From: Cribrihabitans_A pelagius | GTDB lineage: Bacteria; Pseudomonadota; Alphaproteobacteria; Rhodobacterales; Rhodobacteraceae | Length of the DNA: 64,000 bases | Direction: 5' to 3' | Assembly (NCBI RefSeq): GCF_048820915.1 | Contig: NZ_JBMERR010000005.1 | Coordinates: forward strand, 143,385 to 207,384 | Shown: positions 11,999-21,870 of the stretch, one piece after another | Position numbering within the stretch: the stretch's first letter is position 1 | Layout of the letters: each line of letters opens with the position of its first letter | The notes under the pieces: model-generated | What the model was told of the DNA's origin: nothing | Database searches by the model: none | What the model saw: only the letters and a program-made list of their open reading frames with translations | Translations under genes and position numbers: made by a program

Positions 11999-12165
11999 GC
12001 GCGGAACAAGGCCGCCAGGCCGCCGCGCATCGCCGGCGCGCGCCCACGCGCCGGCGATTTGGTTGCCGCTGGGCGGTCCCTTGGGAGGGTCTACGGACTT
12101 GGCCGGGATAAACTGGCAGCCAAAGCTGTCCGGATCGCCTCCGCGCGCGCCGTCATTGCACGGCT
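11999..12165 (+). repeat. Dispersed intergenic repeat, copy 2 (hairpin-bearing)
   Basis: Second copy of the element at 6716-6880, same orientation, with scattered substitutions and small indels. Its hairpin is a perfect 12-bp stem (12029-12040 with 12047-12058, loop CGCCCA). The GGGTCTACGGACT and GGCCGGGATAAACTG blocks are retained. Like copy 1 it lies just after an intrinsic terminator of a plus-strand gene and before the 3' end of a convergent gene (typA). Confidence 0.75.
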
Positions 12166-12204
12166 ACTCATTCGCGGCAAGGCGCCTAGGAAATCAGCCT
12201 CAGC

Positions 12205-12236
12205 AAAGAAAAAGGCGCCCGGGCGGGGCGCCTTTT
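12205..12236 (-). terminator. Intrinsic terminator of typA
   Basis: Read on the minus strand, GGCGCC (12227-12232) pairs with GGCGCC (12214-12219), extended by flanking A-T pairs, and TTTTTCTTT follows. It lies immediately downstream of the typA stop codon. Confidence 0.8.
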
Positions 12237-12243
12237 GTCAGGG

Positions 12244-14064
12244 TCAGCTTGCGGCCTTGGCCATCCGCTTGCGCTCGTGCGGGTCGAGGTAGCGCTTGCG
12301 CAGGCGCACCGAGTTGGGGGTCACTTCCACCAGCTCGTCGTCGTTGATGTAGGCGATGGCTTCTTCCAGCGACAGGGTGACGGGGGTGGTCAGACGCACC
12401 GCGTCGTCGGTGCCGGAGGCGCGCACGTTGGTGAGTTTCTTGCCTTTCAGCGGGTTCACTTCCAGGTCGTTGTCGCGGCTGTGCTCGCCGATGATCATGC
12501 CCTGGTAGATGTCGACCTGGGCGCCGATGAACATCTTGCCGCGCTCTTCCAGGTTCCACAGCGCATAAGCCACCGACTGGCCGTTCTCCATCGAAATCAG
12601 CACGCCTGCGCGGCGGCCCGGGATCGCGCCCTTGTGCGGAGCCCAGCCGTGGAACACCCGGTTCAGCACGCCGGTGCCGCGGGTATCGGTGAGGAACTCG
12701 CCGTGGTAGCCGATGAGACCGCGCGACGGCACATGGGCGATGATGCGGGTCTTGCCGGCGCCTGCAGGCTTCATCTCGACCAGCTCGCCCTTGCGCGAAC
12801 CGGTCAGCTTTTCGATCACCGCGCCGGAGTATTCGTCATCGACGTCGATGGTGGCTTCCTCGATCGGCTCCATGCGCTTGCCGTCGGCTTCCTTCATGAT
12901 CACCTGCGGGCGGGAGATCGACAGCTCGAACCCTTCGCGGCGCATGTTCTCGATCAGGACGCCCATCTGCAGTTCGCCGCGGCCCGAGACCTCGAATGCT
13001 TCGCCGCCGGGGGTATCCTGGATCTTGATGGCGACGTTGCTTTCGGCCTCTTTCATCAGACGGTCGCGGATCACCCGGGACTGCACCTTTTTGCCGTCGC
13101 GGCCGGCCAGCGGGCTGTCGTTGATGCCAAAGGTCACGGTGATGGTCGGCGGGTCGATCGGCTGGGCGTCCAGCGGCTCGTCCACGGCCAGGGCGCAGAT
13201 GGTGTCGGCGACGGTCGCCTTGGACATGCCGGCAATCGACACGATGTCGCCCGCCTGGGCTTCCTCGATATCCTGCTGGGCGAGGCCGCGGAAAGCCTGG
13301 ATGCGGGTTACGCGGAACTGTTCGATCTTCTGGCCGACGCGGGTCAGCGCCTGCACGGTGGCGCCGACCTTCAGCTTGCCGCTCTCGACGCGGCCGGTCA
13401 GCAGGCGGCCGACAAAGGGATCGCTGCCCAGCGTGGTCGCCAGCATGCGGAAGTCGTCGTCCTGACGCTTGATCTGCTTGGGCTTGGGCACGTGGTTGAC
13501 GATCAGGTTGAACAGCGCGTGCAGGTCCTTGCGCGGCCCGTCCAGCTCGGCGTCGGCCCAGCCGGAGCGGCCGGAGGCATACATATGCGGGAAGTCCAGC
13601 TGATCCTCGGTCGCGTCCAGCGAAGCGAAGAGGTCAAAACACTCATCCAGCGCGCGGTCGGGCTCGGCGTCGGGCTTGTCGACCTTGTTCAGCACCACGA
13701 TCGGGCGCAGGCCAAGCGCCAGCGCCTTGGAGGTCACGAACTTGGTCTGCGGCATCGGGCCTTCGGCGGCGTCGACCAGCAGCACCACGCCGTCGACCAT
13801 CGACAGGATGCGTTCCACTTCGCCGCCGAAATCGGCGTGGCCGGGGGTGTCGACGATGTTGATGCGGGTGCCCTGCCATTCGACCGAGGTCGGCTTGGCG
13901 AAGATGGTGATGCCGCGCTCGCGCTCGAGGTCGTTGGAATCCATCGCGCGTTCCGCCACCGCCTGGTTTTCGCGGAAAGCGCCGGATTGTTTCAGCAGCT
14001 CATCCACCAGGGTGGTCTTGCCGTGGTCGACGTGAGCAATGATCGCAATGTTGCGCAGGTCCAT
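12244..14064 (-). CDS. typA: Translational GTPase TypA/BipA
   Basis: This 606-residue EF-G-like GTPase starts MDLRNIAIIAHVDHGKTTL. It has the P-loop AHVDHGKT, switch I RERGITI, DTPGHADFGGEV (G3) and NKVDKPDAE (G4), then domains II, III, V and the BipA-specific C-terminus (around RGLIGYHGEFLTDTRGTG and SLEEAIAYINDDELVEVTP). It binds the ribosome and helps 50S assembly and stress adaptation. Length is normal. It lies downstream of and in line with the SMR transporter gene, 123 bp apart, and has its own terminator. Confidence 0.96.
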   Translation of the reverse strand: MDLRNIAIIAHVDHGKTTLVDELLKQSGAFRENQAVAERAMDSNDLERERGITIFAKPTSVEWQGTRINIVDTPGHADFGGEVERILSMVDGVVLLVDAAEGPMPQTKFVTSKALALGLRPIVVLNKVDKPDAEPDRALDECFDLFASLDATEDQLDFPHMYASGRSGWADAELDGPRKDLHALFNLIVNHVPKPKQIKRQDDDFRMLATTLGSDPFVGRLLTGRVESGKLKVGATVQALTRVGQKIEQFRVTRIQAFRGLAQQDIEEAQAGDIVSIAGMSKATVADTICALAVDEPLDAQPIDPPTITVTFGINDSPLAGRDGKKVQSRVIRDRLMKEAESNVAIKIQDTPGGEAFEVSGRGELQMGVLIENMRREGFELSISRPQVIMKEADGKRMEPIEEATIDVDDEYSGAVIEKLTGSRKGELVEMKPAGAGKTRIIAHVPSRGLIGYHGEFLTDTRGTGVLNRVFHGWAPHKGAIPGRRAGVLISMENGQSVAYALWNLEERGKMFIGAQVDIYQGMIIGEHSRDNDLEVNPLKGKKLTNVRASGTDDAVRLTTPVTLSLEEAIAYINDDELVEVTPNSVRLRKRYLDPHERKRMAKAAS

Positions 14065-14187
14065 GACGTATGCCTTTGTAAGGAAGTTGGGGCGCGCATA
14101 GCCCGAACCCGGCCCGAAGGCCAGAGGAAATGCGCCACACGGCGCTGCAAAGGCGGATCGGCACCCCTTTCCGGGCGCCTGCCTGCG

Positions 14188-14523
14188 TCAGTGGACCGAG
14201 GTCTTGGAAAACAGGTGGATGACGACGATGCCGGTCATGATCAGCACCATACCCAGCACCGCGGGCCAGTCCAGCCGCTGTCCGAACACCACAAAGGCGA
14301 TCACCGCGATCAGCAGGATGCCGAGCCCGGACCAGATCGCATAGACCACGCCGACCGGCATGAACTTCAGCGTGAGCCCCATCATGTAGAAAGAGAAGCC
14401 GTAGGCGACCAGCACCAGGAGCGACGGCCCGAGGCGGGAGAACTGCTGGCTTGCCTGCAGCGCGGTGGTGCCGATGGTTTCGGCCGCGACGGCAATGATC
14501 AGGTAGACGTAATGCACGGGCAT
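14188..14523 (-). CDS. Small multidrug resistance (SMR) transporter, EmrE type
   Basis: This 111-residue protein has four hydrophobic helices and the SMR signatures: the proton/substrate glutamate Glu15 in VAAETIGTTALQAS, and Trp64 in YAIWSGLGI. The C-terminal helix is VLGMVLIMTGIVVIHLFS. EmrE-like members work as antiparallel dimers in the inner membrane and exchange protons for lipophilic cations or osmolytes. The substrate here is unknown. Start at 14523 follows a GGAGGG sequence on the minus strand. It sits upstream of typA on the same strand. Confidence 0.9.
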   Translation of the reverse strand: MPVHYVYLIIAVAAETIGTTALQASQQFSRLGPSLLVLVAYGFSFYMMGLTLKFMPVGVVYAIWSGLGILLIAVIAFVVFGQRLDWPAVLGMVLIMTGIVVIHLFSKTSVH

Positions 14524-14771
14524 GGCACCCTCCCTTTTTTGCGGCAGCCGGGTTCCCCCGGGTTAGCCTATCAGCGGCCGGCGCGAAAGCGCGGATACGG
14601 CATTGCCTGGCGCGAATCCGCAAGGCGGGCGGACCGAATGGCATTTGCGCAGCCGTGTGTGCGCAGATGCACTGGACCGGGGCAGGGCCGCCTCTTAGGG
14701 GAATGCAGAGGGTCTTGCCGTATTTCTGAAGGCACCGACCTGATTCCCTATCCCTGCCGAGGAGCGCCGGA
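14524..14771. other. Divergent intergenic region between the SMR and amidotransferase genes
   Basis: This 248-bp spacer contains the promoters of the two divergent genes. I see no gene and no convincing hairpin with a T-run. Nothing further can be assigned. Confidence 0.4.
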
Positions 14772-15566
14772 ATGTGCCGCTGGGCCGCCTATATCGGAGC
14801 CGATATATTTCTTGAGGATATCGTTACGCGGCCTGCGCATTCGCTGATCGTGCAAAGCCAGAGCGCGGCGAAATGCAAGACCGCCACAAATGGCGACGGC
14901 TTCGGCGTGGCCTGGTACGGAACACGGGCGGAGCCGGGGCTTTACCGCGATGTCTATCCCGCTTGGTCCGACACCAACCTCAGGGCGCTGGCGCATCAGG
15001 TCCGCTCGGGACTGTTCCTGGCGCATGTGCGCGCCTCCACCGGCTCCGCGATCAGCCGCAACAACTGCCACCCCTTTACCGCCGGGCGCTGGAGCTTCAT
15101 GCACAACGGCCAGGTTGGCGGGTTCGAGCACTTCCGCCGGTCCGCCGACATGTGCATTCCGGATGCGCTTTACGAACACCGCAAGGGCGCGACCGACAGC
15201 GAGGTGCTGTTCCTGCTTGCGCTGGAGGAGGGGCTCGATACGGATCCGAAGCCAGCGCTGGAGTGCGCGGTTACGCGGATGGAGGCTCTGTCGCGGGAGC
15301 GGGGCTGCATGCCGCACATGCGGTTGTCGGTGGCGATGTCGGACGGCGAGCGGCTGTTTGCGGCGCGCTATTCCTCGGACCACATCGCGCCGTCGGTCTT
15401 CTACCGCTGGAGCCCGCACCTTGATGGCTGGGCGGTGGTGTCGGAGCCGCTGGAGGATACCGGCGAAGCCTGGTGCGAGCTTAAGCCCGGGCAGTTCCTG
15501 ACCCTGAGCCGTGAGGGTGCGAAGGCCGAGGATTTTGTGCCCGGCGGGATCACCCAAGCGGCCTGA
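14772..15566 (+). CDS. Class II glutamine amidotransferase domain protein
   Basis: This 264-residue protein starts MCRWAAYIG, putting the N-terminal nucleophile at Cys2 after removal of Met1. GDGFGVAWYG, FLAHVRASTGSAI and NCHPFTAGRWSFMHNGQV are the Ntn-hydrolase glutaminase motifs that bind glutamine. There is no synthetase domain, so it resembles stand-alone YafJ/EgtC-like amidases. EgtC acts in ergothioneine synthesis, but no other egt gene is nearby and the substrate is unknown. It is a single gene, convergent with the double-HD gene 52 bp away. Confidence 0.85.
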   Translation: MCRWAAYIGADIFLEDIVTRPAHSLIVQSQSAAKCKTATNGDGFGVAWYGTRAEPGLYRDVYPAWSDTNLRALAHQVRSGLFLAHVRASTGSAISRNNCHPFTAGRWSFMHNGQVGGFEHFRRSADMCIPDALYEHRKGATDSEVLFLLALEEGLDTDPKPALECAVTRMEALSRERGCMPHMRLSVAMSDGERLFAARYSSDHIAPSVFYRWSPHLDGWAVVSEPLEDTGEAWCELKPGQFLTLSREGAKAEDFVPGGITQAA

Positions 15567-15618
15567 TCCAGGCGCGGCAGGTCTTTGAACCGGGAAATAT
15601 AAGAAGGCGGGTGCGCGG

Positions 15619-16788
15619 CTAGGCGCGGACCCGCTCCGCAAACCAGGGCTGCACCTGCGCGCGCACGTGTGTCCACAGCGCGGGCGCGCCGCGCGCCACT
15701 TTGACGCCAACGCGGGCGTCGAGCTGCGCGAGGGTCACCTCATAATCCACCCAGCTGCCGCCGCCGTTCATCAGGTTCAGCAGCACCGGCTGCACCCGGT
15801 CGATGGATTTGGCAAAGCGCGCTTCCGGGCTTTCAGCGGCCTCGAACCGCTGCCAGAGCACATGCAGCGGCGCGCCTTCGCCCTCGGGCAGCAGCCCGAA
15901 CAGACGCGCGGCCGCGGCCTCCTCACGCTCGGCCAGCGCGGAGAGGACGGCGGGGTCCGTGACGCCGTGAATGGGGGCGTCGCCTGCGTCGATCTCGACC
16001 AGGTCGTGCAGGAGCAGCATCTGCAGCACCTCGTCGAGGTCGATGGGCGCGGCCGCATGTTCCGCCAGCACCCAGGCGTGCAGCATGACGTGCCAGCTGT
16101 GTTCGGCCGAGTTCTCGTGCCGCGCGCCGCCGCCCAGTTTCGATGCTCGAAGAACGCCCTTCAAGCAATCGGATTCATTTAGAAATTCCAGTCTCCTCGC
16201 GAAACTGGCGCACGGGGTCCCGCCGGCGCCATGCAGCAACGCCATGGCCTGTGCGAAGACCTCGGGCAAAGCCTGCTCAAGCACCGCCGCGCGGCCGCCT
16301 TCGAGGTTGCGCCGGACGATTTCGATATGGCCGGGCAAGGGCGCGGTGCCGCATAGAGTCTGGAACACCGGCTGACAGTGGTCGAGCCGCTTGGCAAACC
16401 GCGCGTCCGGAGTCTCCGCCGTCTCAAACTCCTGCCAGAGACGCAGCATCTCCACGCCCTGATCGGATGGCAGTAAGCCGAACAACCGGTCAGCGGCGGC
16501 CTGTTCGGCGGCGGCTACGGCCTGCCAGTCCGGCGCGCTGTCGATCGGGTGGTCGCCCGCGTCGATCTCTACCAGATCATGCAGCAGCAGCATCCGGATC
16601 ACCCGGTTCACGCTCACCTCCGGAGCGGCGTGGGGCGCCAGCGCCAGCGCGTAAAGCGCCAGGTGCCAGCTGTGCTCGGCGGAGTTCTCCACCCGGGAGC
16701 AATCGAGGATCAGGTTCTGCCGCTCCACCTGCCGCAGCTTGTCGGCCTCCAAGAGGAAGGCGAATTGCGCGTCGAGCCGGGTGCTCAC
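15619..16788 (-). CDS. Protein with two tandem HD (YfbR/HDDC2-like) domains
   Basis: This 389-residue protein contains two copies of the same HD unit. Copy 1 (about residues 5-190) has ENSAEHSWHLALYALAL and LLLHDLVEIDAGD. Copy 2 (about 195-380) has ENSAEHSWHVMLHAW and LLLHDLVEIDAGD. Each copy keeps both the H...HD and the later D ligand regions, so both may bind metal. Single-domain relatives are 5'-deoxynucleotidases of about 190 residues. It starts with GTG at 16788, overlapping the stop of the preceding small gene by 4 bp (GTGA), which implies translational coupling. Nucleotide phosphatase activity is inferred. Confidence 0.8.
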   Translation of the reverse strand: MSTRLDAQFAFLLEADKLRQVERQNLILDCSRVENSAEHSWHLALYALALAPHAAPEVSVNRVIRMLLLHDLVEIDAGDHPIDSAPDWQAVAAAEQAAADRLFGLLPSDQGVEMLRLWQEFETAETPDARFAKRLDHCQPVFQTLCGTAPLPGHIEIVRRNLEGGRAAVLEQALPEVFAQAMALLHGAGGTPCASFARRLEFLNESDCLKGVLRASKLGGGARHENSAEHSWHVMLHAWVLAEHAAAPIDLDEVLQMLLLHDLVEIDAGDAPIHGVTDPAVLSALAEREEAAAARLFGLLPEGEGAPLHVLWQRFEAAESPEARFAKSIDRVQPVLLNLMNGGGSWVDYEVTLAQLDARVGVKVARGAPALWTHVRAQVQPWFAERVRA

Positions 16789-17048
16789 GCTTGCCCCGCC
16801 TGCCTGGCCGCAAGTGCCGCTTCGGCGGCGGCCTGAGCCTCCGAGACTTTCCGGTTCAGGAAGTCGCGCGCCTTGCGCTCGGCCAGGCGCACGCGCATTT
16901 CCGTCAGAAACGCCTCCTCCAGCGATTGCGAGGCGGCAGCCAGAACCTGGCCGACCTCCACATAGAGCCGCTCCTCGCCGGTGGCGTCCTGCACCTTCAG
17001 CGTGTCCTCGGCCAGCTTCGCGGCAAGCGTTTCGATGGTGGATGCCAT
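16785..17048 (-). CDS. Small helical protein of unknown function
   Basis: This 87-residue protein (MASTIETLAAKLAEDTLKVQ...) is alanine- and glutamate-rich and predicted mostly helical, with no signal peptide or membrane segment. I do not recognise a named family. Its start overlaps the hydrolase stop by one base (TGATG) and its stop overlaps the GTG start of the double-HD gene. Both junctions point to a real gene in a tightly coupled three-gene operon. It was identified by this frame and spacing rather than by homology. Confidence 0.7.
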   Translation of the reverse strand: MASTIETLAAKLAEDTLKVQDATGEERLYVEVGQVLAAASQSLEEAFLTEMRVRLAERKARDFLNRKVSEAQAAAEAALAARQAGQA

Positions 17049-17701
17049 CAGCGGCTGTTTTCCGTCAGCCGCCGTTTCACATAGTCGCTGACGTTGCCGA
17101 TCAGCGTGTCCATGTGCGGCTCCTGGAAGAAGTGATCCGCGCCTTCCACCTCGGTGTGGGTGATGGTGATGCCCTTCTGCTCGTGCAGCTTGCCCACCAG
17201 GTTCGCTGTATCGGCAGGCGGCGCCACCCGGTCCGCGGTGCCGTTGATGATCAGCCCCGAAGACGGGCAGGGCGCGAGGAAGGAGAAGTCGTACATGTTG
17301 GCAGGCGGCGCCACCGAGATGAAGCCGGTGATTTCCGGCCGGCGCATCAGGAGCTGCATGCCGATCCAGGCGCCGAAGGAGAAGCCCGCAACCCAGCAAT
17401 GCTTGGAATTGGAGTTCATCGACTGCAGGTAATCCAGTGCCGAGGCCGCATCGGACAGCTCTCCCACACCCTGGTCGTACTCGCCCTGGCTGCGCCCGAC
17501 ACCGCGGAAATTAAACCGCAGCACGGTGAAGCCCATGTTGTAGAAGGCGTAATGCAGGTTGTAGACGACCTTGTTGTTCATCGTGCCGCCGAACTGCGGA
17601 TGCGGGTGCAGCACGATGGCGATGGGGGCGTCTTTTTCTTTTTGCGGATGATAGCGGCCTTCGAGGCGGCCTTCGGGTCCGGGAAAGATGACCTCAGGCA
17701 T
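17048..17701 (-). CDS. Alpha/beta hydrolase, dienelactone-hydrolase-like
   Basis: This 217-residue protein (MPEVIFPGPEGRLEGRYHPQ) has the compact alpha/beta hydrolase fold. The oxyanion-side HPHPQFGGTMNNKVV motif, RFNFRGVGRSQGEYDQG and the nucleophile elbow GFSFGAWIG are present, with the late Asp in NGTADRVAPP and His in EGADHFFQ. This subfamily (YheT/COG2945-like) has no firmly assigned substrate. The ATG at 17701 is preferred over upstream in-frame starts because the conserved N-terminus begins there. It is the first gene of a coupled operon and is divergent from iscR. Confidence 0.82.
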   Translation of the reverse strand: MPEVIFPGPEGRLEGRYHPQKEKDAPIAIVLHPHPQFGGTMNNKVVYNLHYAFYNMGFTVLRFNFRGVGRSQGEYDQGVGELSDAASALDYLQSMNSNSKHCWVAGFSFGAWIGMQLLMRRPEITGFISVAPPANMYDFSFLAPCPSSGLIINGTADRVAPPADTANLVGKLHEQKGITITHTEVEGADHFFQEPHMDTLIGNVSDYVKRRLTENSR

Positions 17702-17769
17702 GGGTGGTTGAATCCTACTCTCGTTTTCAGGCGTGCCGGCAGAAAACTTGACGAGTTCCGTCGGGCATC

Positions 17770-17784
17770 TTAGAACAGTTCTAA
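17770..17784. promoter_or_regulatory. Irr-type iron box ahead of iscR
   Basis: TTAGAACAGTTCTAA is a perfect inverted repeat (TTAGAA-N3-TTCTAA), the core of the iron control element recognised by Irr in alphaproteobacteria. It lies 103 bp before the iscR start in the divergent spacer. Which regulator binds it (Irr or another Fe-responsive factor) is inferred. Confidence 0.6.
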
Positions 17785-17887
17785 TCAACGGCGCGGCAGA
17801 GGGCCGCACACTGTCAGGCTGAGATACGCACAGACGCGGGCAAGGTCAATGATGACGCGGTGCTGCGCTGAATTCGAGGGGTGAAGG

Positions 17888-18346
17888 ATGAAGCTTTCCA
17901 CTAAGGGGCGGTACGCAATGGTCGCGCTGGCGGATATCGCGCTTCAGCCGGCCGGGGGTCTGGTGTCGCTTGGCGATATCTCGAAACGCCAGGATGTTTC
18001 GCTGCCCTACCTGGAGCAGCTGTTCGTGAAACTGCGCCGCGCCGGGCTGGTAGAGTCGGTGCGCGGCCCCGGCGGCGGCTACCGGCTGGCAAAGCCATCC
18101 TCGGACATCCGCATCGTCGATGTGCTCTCGGCGGTGGATGAAACCGTGGATGCGATGCACAAGGGTGCGGGCGCGTCGGGCGCGCTGTCGGGCAGCCGGG
18201 CGCAGTCGCTCACCAACCGCCTGTGGGAAAGCCTCAGCGCGCATGTCTATGTCTTCCTGCACCAGACCCGGCTGTCGGATGTGATCGAGAACGACCTTGC
18301 CCCCTGTCCGGCGGTGCCGAGCCTGTTTGCAGTGGTGGATGATTGA
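17888..18346 (+). CDS. iscR: Rrf2-family regulator of Fe-S assembly (IscR-like)
   Basis: This 152-residue winged-helix regulator starts MKLSTKGRYAMVALADIAL and has the Rrf2 helix-turn-helix and wing (VSLPYLEQLFVKLRRAGLV, RGPGGGYRLAK). In E. coli IscR three cysteines and a histidine near residues 92-107 hold a [2Fe-2S] cluster. Here that segment reads MHKGAGASGALSGSRAQSL and has no cysteine; the only cysteine is near the C-terminus (APCPAVPS). A related cysteine-poor IscR has been described in Rhodobacter. It leads the SUF operon and probably controls it. Confidence 0.9.
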   Translation: MKLSTKGRYAMVALADIALQPAGGLVSLGDISKRQDVSLPYLEQLFVKLRRAGLVESVRGPGGGYRLAKPSSDIRIVDVLSAVDETVDAMHKGAGASGALSGSRAQSLTNRLWESLSAHVYVFLHQTRLSDVIENDLAPCPAVPSLFAVVDD

Positions 18347-18436
18347 AGAGCCGGAAGGGGCTGCGCGCCGGGAAACCTTTGCAGCCCGCGGATTTTGCGC
18401 TTATGACGCGGCAGCAGCACGGAAAAAGATGACTCT

Positions 18437-19480
18437 ATGACACGGGTTTACCTCGACCATAACGCCACAACCCCGCTGAGGCCCGAGGCGCGCGATGCGA
18501 TGATCGCGGCGATGGAGCTCTGCGGCAACCCGTCTTCGGTGCATGCCGAGGGCCGCGCCGCCAAGGCGCTGGTGGAGAAGGCGCGCGCGCAGGTGGCGGC
18601 AGCCTTCGGCGCCGACGGGGCGGACATCGTCTTCACCTCCGGCTCCACCGAAGGTGCGGCGCTGGCGCTGGAGGGGCGCGGTCTGCATGGCGCGGCAGTG
18701 GAACATGATGCCGTGCGCGCTTGGACGGTTGAGGACCTTGCCGTAAACCATGATGGGAAGGTCGAAATTCCAAATCCTGCACAAGCTGCCGCGCAGCTCG
18801 CCAACTCGGAAACCGGGATCATCCAGGATCTTCCGCAGGGGCTGGCGGTGACTGATGCCACCCAGGCCTTTGGCAAGCTGCCGGTCGCCTTCAACTGGCT
18901 GGGTGCGGAGATGGCGCTGGTCTCGGGCCACAAGCTGGGCGGTCCCAAGGGCTGCGGCGCGGTGGTAATGCAGCGCGGCACCGACCTGCCGGCGCGCATC
19001 AAAGGCGGCGGCCAGGAAATGGGCCGGCGCTCCGGCACCGAGAACGTCATCGGCATCGCGGGTTTTGGTGCGGCGGCGGAAGCGGCCGCCCGGGATCTGG
19101 CGGATGGTGTCTGGGAACGGGTTGCCGAACTTAGAAATATTCTAGAAGAAGCACTTGTGGCTGGCGCAAGCCATACTATTTTTGTCGGGAAGGATCAGAA
19201 GCGGCTGCCGAACACGCTCTGCTTCGCGGTGCCCGGCTGGAAGGGCGAAACCCAGGTGATGCAGATGGACCTTGCGGGCTTTGCGATCAGTGCGGGCAGC
19301 GCCTGTTCCAGCGGCAAGGTGCGCGCCAGCGCGGTGCTGACTGCGATGGGATATGGCGAGGCTGAAGCACAGGGCGCGGTGCGCGTGTCGCTGGGCCCCG
19401 CAACAACGGAAGAAGAGGTGCTGCGCTTTGCCGATGCGTGGCTGCAAAAAGAAAAGAAACATCGCGCCCGCGCGGCGTGA
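18437..19480 (+). CDS. Cysteine desulfurase (IscS/NifS type)
   Basis: This 347-residue PLP enzyme starts MTRVYLDHNATTPLRPEA. The PLP lysine is Lys166 in SGHKLGGPKG, the substrate-binding stretch is RRSGTENVIG, and the nucleophile is Cys290 in SAGSACSSGKV. It takes sulfur from cysteine for Fe-S clusters. It is about 55 residues shorter than E. coli IscS and lacks most of the C-terminal IscU-docking tail, as is usual in the iscR-sufB arrangement of alphaproteobacteria. An AT-rich patch near 19131 contains a second iron-box-like palindrome. sufB follows after 14 bp. Confidence 0.92.
   Translation: MTRVYLDHNATTPLRPEARDAMIAAMELCGNPSSVHAEGRAAKALVEKARAQVAAAFGADGADIVFTSGSTEGAALALEGRGLHGAAVEHDAVRAWTVEDLAVNHDGKVEIPNPAQAAAQLANSETGIIQDLPQGLAVTDATQAFGKLPVAFNWLGAEMALVSGHKLGGPKGCGAVVMQRGTDLPARIKGGGQEMGRRSGTENVIGIAGFGAAAEAAARDLADGVWERVAELRNILEEALVAGASHTIFVGKDQKRLPNTLCFAVPGWKGETQVMQMDLAGFAISAGSACSSGKVRASAVLTAMGYGEAEAQGAVRVSLGPATTEEEVLRFADAWLQKEKKHRARAA
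19131..19145. promoter_or_regulatory. Second iron-box-like palindrome, inside the desulfurase gene
   Basis: TTAGAA-ATA-TTCTAG differs from the TTAGAA-N3-TTCTAA box ahead of iscR at one base. It lies in an AT-rich patch within a G+C-rich coding region. It could be an internal control site ahead of sufB or a chance match. Confidence 0.3.
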
Positions 19481-19494
19481 GTGAGGAGATGACG

Positions 19495-21018
<1,524 letters not shown>

Positions 21019-21114
21019 CCCGCCGCCATCCGGCATGGCATTGAAACAGCCCCTGCGGGGGCAAGGAATATCGCGGGCGAAGCGGCCCGCAACAGAACGC
21101 GAAGCGAGGAAAAT

Positions 21115-21870
21115 ATGCTCGAGATCAAGAACCTGCACGTGAAGCTCGAAGAAGAGGACAAGCAGATCCTGAAAGGCGTCGACCTGAAGGTCGAAGCCGG
21201 CAAGGTGCATGCCATCATGGGCCCCAACGGTTCCGGCAAATCGACGCTGTCTTACGTGCTGTCGGGCCGCGACGGTTATGAGGTGACCGAGGGTTCCGCC
21301 GAGCTGCTGGGAGAGGACATCCTGGAGATGGAGCCGGAAGAACGCGCCGCGGCCGGCATGTTCCTGGCGTTCCAGTACCCGGTGGAGATCCCCGGCGTCG
21401 GCAACATGACCTTCCTGCGCACCGCGGTGAACGCACAGCGCAAGGCGCGCGGCGAGGAGGAGATCTCCGCCTCCGACTTCCTGAAGCTGGTGCGCGAGAA
21501 GGCCAAGAGCCTGAAGATCGACGCCGACATGCTGAAGCGCCCGGTCAACGTCGGCTTCTCCGGCGGTGAGAAGAAGCGCAACGAAATCCTGCAGATGGCG
21601 ATGCTGGAGCCCAAGCTCTGCATCCTGGACGAGACCGACTCCGGCCTCGACGTGGACGCGATGAAGCTGGTCGCCGAAGGCGTGAACGCGCTGCGCGACG
21701 AGGGCCGCGGCTTCCTGGTGATCACCCACTACCAGCGCCTGCTGGACCACATCAAACCCGACGTGGTGCACATCCTGGCCGATGGCCGTATCGTCAAGAC
21801 CGGCGGCCCCGAGCTGGCGCTGGAAGTCGAGAACAACGGCTACGCCGGCATCCTGGCAGAGGAGGCGTAA
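21115..21870 (+). CDS. sufC: Fe-S assembly ATPase SufC
   Basis: This 251-residue ABC-type ATPase (MLEIKNLHVKLEEED) has Walker A GPNGSGKST, Q-loop FLAFQYPVEIPGV, signature FSGGEKKRNE, Walker B LCILDETDSGLD and the switch His in VITHYQRLLDHI. It drives conformational change in SufBC2D. It is soluble and not part of a transporter despite the family. The sufD start follows the stop codon with no gap, implying coupling. Confidence 0.97.
   Translation: MLEIKNLHVKLEEEDKQILKGVDLKVEAGKVHAIMGPNGSGKSTLSYVLSGRDGYEVTEGSAELLGEDILEMEPEERAAAGMFLAFQYPVEIPGVGNMTFLRTAVNAQRKARGEEEISASDFLKLVREKAKSLKIDADMLKRPVNVGFSGGEKKRNEILQMAMLEPKLCILDETDSGLDVDAMKLVAEGVNALRDEGRGFLVITHYQRLLDHIKPDVVHILADGRIVKTGGPELALEVENNGYAGILAEEA

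Noticed and set aside
12235..14847. An 870-codon plus-strand frame over typA
   Set aside because: It is the antisense shadow of typA; the composition is His/Asp-rich and no domain is seen.
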